Assembly (NCBI RefSeq): GCF_009363555.1
Contig: NZ_CP045374.1
Coordinates: 1-64,000, forward strand
Direction: 5' to 3'
DNA: 64,000 bases
Source: Sulfitobacter sp. THAF37
GTDB lineage: Bacteria; Pseudomonadota; Alphaproteobacteria; Rhodobacterales; Rhodobacteraceae
Shown one piece after another: positions 60,426 to 64,000 of this stretch. The notes beneath the pieces are model-generated. The model saw nothing but the letters and a program-made list of their open reading frames with translations, ran no database searches and was not told the DNA's origin. The position numbers were made by a program, and so were the translations under genes. Numbering within the stretch: the first letter of the stretch is position 1; every line of letters starts with the position of its first letter.

Positions 60426-61991
60426 TCAGTTCACCGTCACCCACCGCAGGATGAAAAAGTTGTCCGGCCGCTGGGTCAGGTCGATGTTCGCCTGCGCGCC
60501 CCAGATCAGCGGCTGCACATACAGCGGAACATAGGCCATGTCGTCCTGAAGGATCTGCGCAACCTCGTCCAGCATGGCCTGACGCCTGGTCTCGTCGATC
60601 TCCGATTGTATCAGCGGCAGCAGCTCGTCGATCCGGGCGCTGGAATAGCCACCAAAGTTCCAGGACCCCAGCCGTGCCTCTTCGTCGGGCGTGGCGGCGA
60701 GAAAACGGATCGGATGTTCGGCGTCAAAGGTGCCCGGCGACCAGCCCAGCAGGAACATGTCATAGTTGTCTGCCCGCAGTTCCGGCCAATAGTTCTGCAC
60801 CGGCATCGCGTCCAGCGTGGCCCGCAGCCCGACCTGCGCCAGCATGCCCGTAATCGCCTGACAGACGGATTCGTCGTTCAGGTACCGGTCGTTCGTACAT
60901 TTCAGACCAAAGGAGAACCCGTCCGGATACCCCGCTTCGGCCAGCAGCGCGCGCGCCTGATCCGGGTCATAGGCAGGCCGTGCGGCATTCGCATCGCTGT
61001 ACCCGCGCATCGCGGGGCTGACCAGCTGGCTGACCTCTTCGGCATTCCCGCGCATGGTGGTCCGCAGGATCGCAGGCACATTGACCGCATGGGCCACCGC
61101 CCGACGCACCCGCGCGTCGGCAAAGGGGTTCGCGTCGGTCACATCTTCCGAGAACTTCAGCGTCTCGGCCTCATGCGGGAATCCCAGCATGATGACCCGC
61201 GCCTCGATCCCCTGGATCACCTTGACGTCCGGGTTCTGCTTCAGCCGCTCGGTATCCTGGATCGGCACCGGGTTGATGAAATCGACGTCCCCCGACAGCA
61301 GTGCCGCCACCGCGGTCGCGGGGTTCTGGATCGGCGTCAGCTCGGCCCGCGTGATGTTATGCGCGGCCTCGTCCCACCACCCCTCGAAAGGCTCAAGCAC
61401 CGTGCGCAGGCCGGGCTCACGCGCGGTCACGCGGAACGGCCCGGTGCCATTGGTGTTCAGGGTCGCATGGTTTCCGGCCTCCTTGTCGGGGCGGGTGGCG
61501 TTGTTGGCCTCGGCCCAGCCACTGTCCAGGATCATCCAGTTCGCGATGCTGTCGGGAAAGATCGGGTTCGGCGCGGTGGTCATGATATCGACCGTATAGT
61601 CGTCCACGACGTTGACCTCGGACACCGGCGCGAACCAGCTGGCGGTGTCGGCCTGTTCGGAACTGGCCCGTTGGTAGGAAAACAGCACGTCCTGCGCCGT
61701 GAAATCGCTGCCGTCGTGGAACGTCACGCCCTCACGCAGGGTAAACCGCCAGCCGTCTCCCTCGCCGATCGGCTCCCATGATGTCGCAAGGGCAGGCTCG
61801 ATCTCCATGTCCTTGTTGCGGCGCACAAGCCCTTCGTAGACGTTGTTGAGAAAGCCCAGAACCGGGGTCGAGTTGACCGCATGAGGGTCCATCGTCTGCG
61901 GATCGGTGGTTTCGGCCCAGGTGAATTCGGCGGCCTGCGCGGGGGCGGCCATCCCGAGGCAAAGCGCAAGCACAGTTGTCAGTCTCGGCAT
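60426..61991 (-). CDS. Peptide-type ABC transporter substrate-binding protein (copy 2)
   Basis: 521 residues. Signal peptide RLTTVLALCLGMAAPAQA before AEFTW. SBP family 5 features: TDPQTMDPHAVNSTPVLGFL, GWRFTLREGVTFHDGSDFTA, NGTGPFRVTA, ARVRRAVAHAVN, and the late QDDMAYVPLYVQPLIWGA. It is clearly paralogous to the protein encoded at 62181-63761 (shared PIQNPATAVAALLSGDVDF-type and MLAQVG segments), so the system has two receptors of possibly different specificity feeding one channel. Confidence 0.92.
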   Translation of the reverse strand: MPRLTTVLALCLGMAAPAQAAEFTWAETTDPQTMDPHAVNSTPVLGFLNNVYEGLVRRNKDMEIEPALATSWEPIGEGDGWRFTLREGVTFHDGSDFTAQDVLFSYQRASSEQADTASWFAPVSEVNVVDDYTVDIMTTAPNPIFPDSIANWMILDSGWAEANNATRPDKEAGNHATLNTNGTGPFRVTAREPGLRTVLEPFEGWWDEAAHNITRAELTPIQNPATAVAALLSGDVDFINPVPIQDTERLKQNPDVKVIQGIEARVIMLGFPHEAETLKFSEDVTDANPFADARVRRAVAHAVNVPAILRTTMRGNAEEVSQLVSPAMRGYSDANAARPAYDPDQARALLAEAGYPDGFSFGLKCTNDRYLNDESVCQAITGMLAQVGLRATLDAMPVQNYWPELRADNYDMFLLGWSPGTFDAEHPIRFLAATPDEEARLGSWNFGGYSSARIDELLPLIQSEIDETRRQAMLDEVAQILQDDMAYVPLYVQPLIWGAQANIDLTQRPDNFFILRWVTVN

Positions 61992-62131
61992 GGCGGAGAT
62001 CCTTTTTGGAAAATTGTTATGCCCCTCAGGCTAGCCGCTCCGGCCGCTGACGCAATCGGAACATGGGCCTGCTCACAAATGTGTCATAAGACATGGATGG
62101 GCTGGCAGATCGCAAAAGCGCGGATGCATTG

Positions 62132-62160
62132 AAAAAGGGCGGTGCCGTGACACCGCCCCT
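62132..62160 (-). terminator. Rho-independent terminator after the first binding-protein gene
   Basis: On the minus strand GGGCGGTG (from 62158) and CACCGCCC (to 62137) form an 8-bp stem with a six-base loop followed by TTTTTC. It ends or attenuates transcription after the binding-protein gene at 62181-63761, which would make that receptor more abundant than the rest of the operon. Confidence 0.75.
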
Positions 62161-62180
62161 TCCATCGCCTTGCAGGCCCA

Positions 62181-63761
62181 TCAGTTCATCGTGAAATACT
62201 TCACCTTGGGCTGATCCTCGGGGTCGACCTCGATCCCGACACCGTCCGCCATGCCCCAGTTCAGGACCTGGTGGTGGATCGGAATATAGAGCGTCTCATC
62301 CTGCACCACGCGCCAGATCTCTGCGATGTCCGCATTGCGGGCCTCCAGATCGGTGTTGGATGCGAGGCTCTTGATCATCGCGTCCAGCTCGTCATTGTCA
62401 TAGCCGGTGCCATTCCAGGTGCCGATGTCATCCTCGCGACCGTGAACGAGGAAGTTGAAGATATACTCTGAATCGTAGGTCGGTACGCCCCAGCCCAACA
62501 TGTAGAAGTCGGTCTTGCCGTCGGTGATCAGCGGGAAATGCTGCGCCTTGGGCTTGGCGTCCAGGTTCACGGTCACGCCGATCTGACCCAGCATGCCGAC
62601 AGCGGCCTGACAGATCGCCTCGTCGTTGACGTAGCGGTCGTTCGGGCAGTCAAGGCGGATCGAGAAGCCGTCGCCATATCCCGCCTCTTCCATCAGTTTC
62701 TTCGCACCTTCGATGTCGGTCTGGGATTCGGCATCCATTTCCTCGGTCCAGCCGTTGACGAAGGGCGGCGCGATCATCCCGGCGGGCTGGGATTGCCCGC
62801 GCATCACGACCTGCTGGATGGCATCACGGTTAATCGCCATCGACATCGCCTTGCGCACCTTGGCGTCGGCAAGCGGGTTCTTGCCCTCGACATCATCGGC
62901 CTCGATGTCATCGGCGCCCTGGTTCATGCCAAAGAAGATCACCCTGTTCTGCGGGGCCTGCTTGACCGTCAGACCGTCGGCGTTGTTCACCCGCTCAAGG
63001 TCCTGCACCGGCATATCCTGAAGGAAGTCCACCTCACCCGACAGCATGGCGGCGACACGGGTCGCGGCGTTCTGAATCGGCGTGTAGACGATTTCGGTCA
63101 CTTCCAGCGGGAACTGGTCCTTGCCCCAGTAGTCTTCGTTCAGGGTCATGACCGTCTTCACGTCCTGCTCGCGGCTTTCCAGCTTGTAGGGGCCGGTGCC
63201 GTTGGCATTGGTGGTGGCATAGGTCAGCTCGCCGCCTTCGAAGTCCTGCACATCGACGGTGTTGTTCGCCTCGGTCCAGTCCTTGTCCATGATGAACAGG
63301 TTTGTCAGGTTGCTGGGCAGGATCGGGTTCGGCCCGTCAGTGACCATCTCGACGGTGTAATCATCCACCGCACGCACCTCGGTGATCGAATTGATCAGCT
63401 CCTTCATGTCCGAATTCTCGGATTGGGCACGGTTGAAGCTGAACACCACGTCCTCGGCGGTAAAGTCAGCGCCGTCGTGAAACTTCACCCCTTCGCGCAG
63501 CTTGAAGACCCAGACGTTCGGGTCGTCATCCTTCGGCGCCCATTCGGTGGCCAGCGCCGGTTCGAACGCGCCGGTGACATCGCGGATGATCAGCGGCTCG
63601 TACATCTGGTGGCGAATCGTGTGGGTCGGCCCTTCGTTCTGGGAATGCGGATCGAGTGTCAGCGCATCGCCTGCACGCGCCCACCGCAGCGTCTCGGCCT
63701 GGGCCAGCGCCGTGGTAGACAGCAGCATCGCGGTCGACAGCAACGTGATCGTCTTGGTCAT
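62181..63761 (-). CDS. Peptide-type ABC transporter substrate-binding protein (copy 1)
   Basis: 526 residues from the ATG at 63761 behind GGGAG; the longer upstream frame lacks a leader-like start. Signal peptide MTKTITLLSTAMLLSTTALA with cleavage after AQA. SBP family 5: RAGDALTLDPHSQNEGPTH, VFKLREGVKFHDGADFTAED, NGTGPYKLES, GVGIEVDPEDQPKVKYFTMN end. It heads the dpp-type block, is followed by a terminator, and is paralogous to the next receptor. Confidence 0.93.
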   Translation of the reverse strand: MTKTITLLSTAMLLSTTALAQAETLRWARAGDALTLDPHSQNEGPTHTIRHQMYEPLIIRDVTGAFEPALATEWAPKDDDPNVWVFKLREGVKFHDGADFTAEDVVFSFNRAQSENSDMKELINSITEVRAVDDYTVEMVTDGPNPILPSNLTNLFIMDKDWTEANNTVDVQDFEGGELTYATTNANGTGPYKLESREQDVKTVMTLNEDYWGKDQFPLEVTEIVYTPIQNAATRVAAMLSGEVDFLQDMPVQDLERVNNADGLTVKQAPQNRVIFFGMNQGADDIEADDVEGKNPLADAKVRKAMSMAINRDAIQQVVMRGQSQPAGMIAPPFVNGWTEEMDAESQTDIEGAKKLMEEAGYGDGFSIRLDCPNDRYVNDEAICQAAVGMLGQIGVTVNLDAKPKAQHFPLITDGKTDFYMLGWGVPTYDSEYIFNFLVHGREDDIGTWNGTGYDNDELDAMIKSLASNTDLEARNADIAEIWRVVQDETLYIPIHHQVLNWGMADGVGIEVDPEDQPKVKYFTMN

Positions 63762-63849
63762 ATTGAACTCCCTAGATTTTTTGTCTCCCGGCAGTTTTTT
63801 GGAAACGAACGGGTTTGGCAACCCTGATTTCCCCAACGGCACCCCCGGC

Positions 63850-64000
63850 CTAGCCGCCCTGCTGCCTGCGATACGCGCCAGGCGTCAGTCCGGTGTCGGC
63901 CCGGAAGCTGCGGCTGAAGTACCCCGGATCCGAAAATCCCGCCCGCGCGGCGATGTCGGCAACGGAATGGCGGGTGAACTCCAGCAGGTGTTTCGCCTCG
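63850..64000 (-). CDS. AraC-family transcriptional regulator, 5' part beyond the window
   Basis: The minus strand from the window edge reads EAKHLLEFTRHSVADIAARA, GFSDPGYFSRSFRADTGLTP and GAYRRQQGG before a TAG at 63850: the second helix-turn-helix and the family signature of AraC regulators. Only the last ~49 residues are in the window. It lies upstream of, and on the same strand as, the dpp-type operon and may control it. Confidence 0.9.
   Translation of the reverse strand, partial: EAKHLLEFTRHSVADIAARAGFSDPGYFSRSFRADTGLTPGAYRRQQGG

Noticed and set aside
1..64000. CRISPR arrays, tRNA or rRNA genes, prophage or intact insertion sequences
   Set aside because: No regularly spaced repeats, cloverleaf-like sequences, phage genes or complete transposase genes were seen; only IS3 scraps around 27 kb.

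Overview
The window is high-GC DNA with dense, often overlapping (ATGA-type) gene junctions. It looks like the chromosome or a large replicon of an alphaproteobacterium of the Rhodobacteraceae (Roseobacter group). The basis for this is: a C4-type 5-aminolevulinate synthase next to puhE and the wreckage of lhaA-puhB-puhC-acsF in the gene order known from purple-bacterial photosynthesis gene clusters; Aap/Bzt-type amino-acid ABC transporters; a DctP-type solute receptor; and many catabolic operons each with its own GntR, LysR, RpiR or MarR regulator. I saw no tRNA, rRNA, CRISPR array, prophage or intact insertion sequence.

Layout. 1-2.1 kb: cut-off LysR gene, a decayed 3' end of a biotin/TMAO-sulfoxide-reductase-like molybdoenzyme, and an AhpD-like protein. 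2.2-7.9 kb: hyuB-hyuA (hydantoinase/oxoprolinase) with a LysR regulator, then a GntR/UTRA regulator. 8-17.2 kb: AbrB-type membrane protein, RpiR regulator, and an operon of BKACE beta-keto-acid cleavage enzyme, class III aminotransferase and a complete peptide-type ABC importer with a double-domain ATPase. 17.3-21.6 kb: hemA and puhE intact, followed by broken acsF, puhC, puhB and lhaA; puhA is missing. 22.2-26.8 kb: orphan DctP, MarR, FAD monooxygenase and gentisate 1,2-dioxygenase. 27.0-27.8 kb: IS3 scraps and a dadA 3' stump.

27.8-42.3 kb is the most interesting block. It holds a GntR/FCD regulator with a tandem operator, a four-gene polar amino-acid ABC importer, a cytoplasmic choline-sulfatase-like sulfatase, a DapA-family lyase/deaminase, a D-amino-acid-type FAD dehydrogenase, an SDR lacking YxxxK, a DMT transporter, an ALDH10-like aldehyde dehydrogenase, two classical SDRs and a proline-racemase-family enzyme. 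Four of these enzymes match the known bacterial 4-hydroxyproline route (epimerase, D-hydroxyproline dehydrogenase, deaminase, semialdehyde dehydrogenase). The embedded sulfatase is not part of that route and suggests an unusual, possibly sulfated, imino-acid or amino-acid substrate. The block lies between gene scars (IS3/dadA on the left, pyruvate carboxylase on the right).

43-49.3 kb: an RND efflux operon (marR-MFS-acrA-acrB) with a clear MarR palindrome. 49.3-54.8 kb: a VOC-bicupin protein, a NarL-type response regulator with a 7TM histidine kinase, and a Slam-like outer-membrane protein. 55-64 kb: hemF, then a dpp-type peptide ABC operon with two tandem paralogous binding proteins and a small unknown membrane protein embedded between permease and ATPase genes, and a cut-off AraC regulator.
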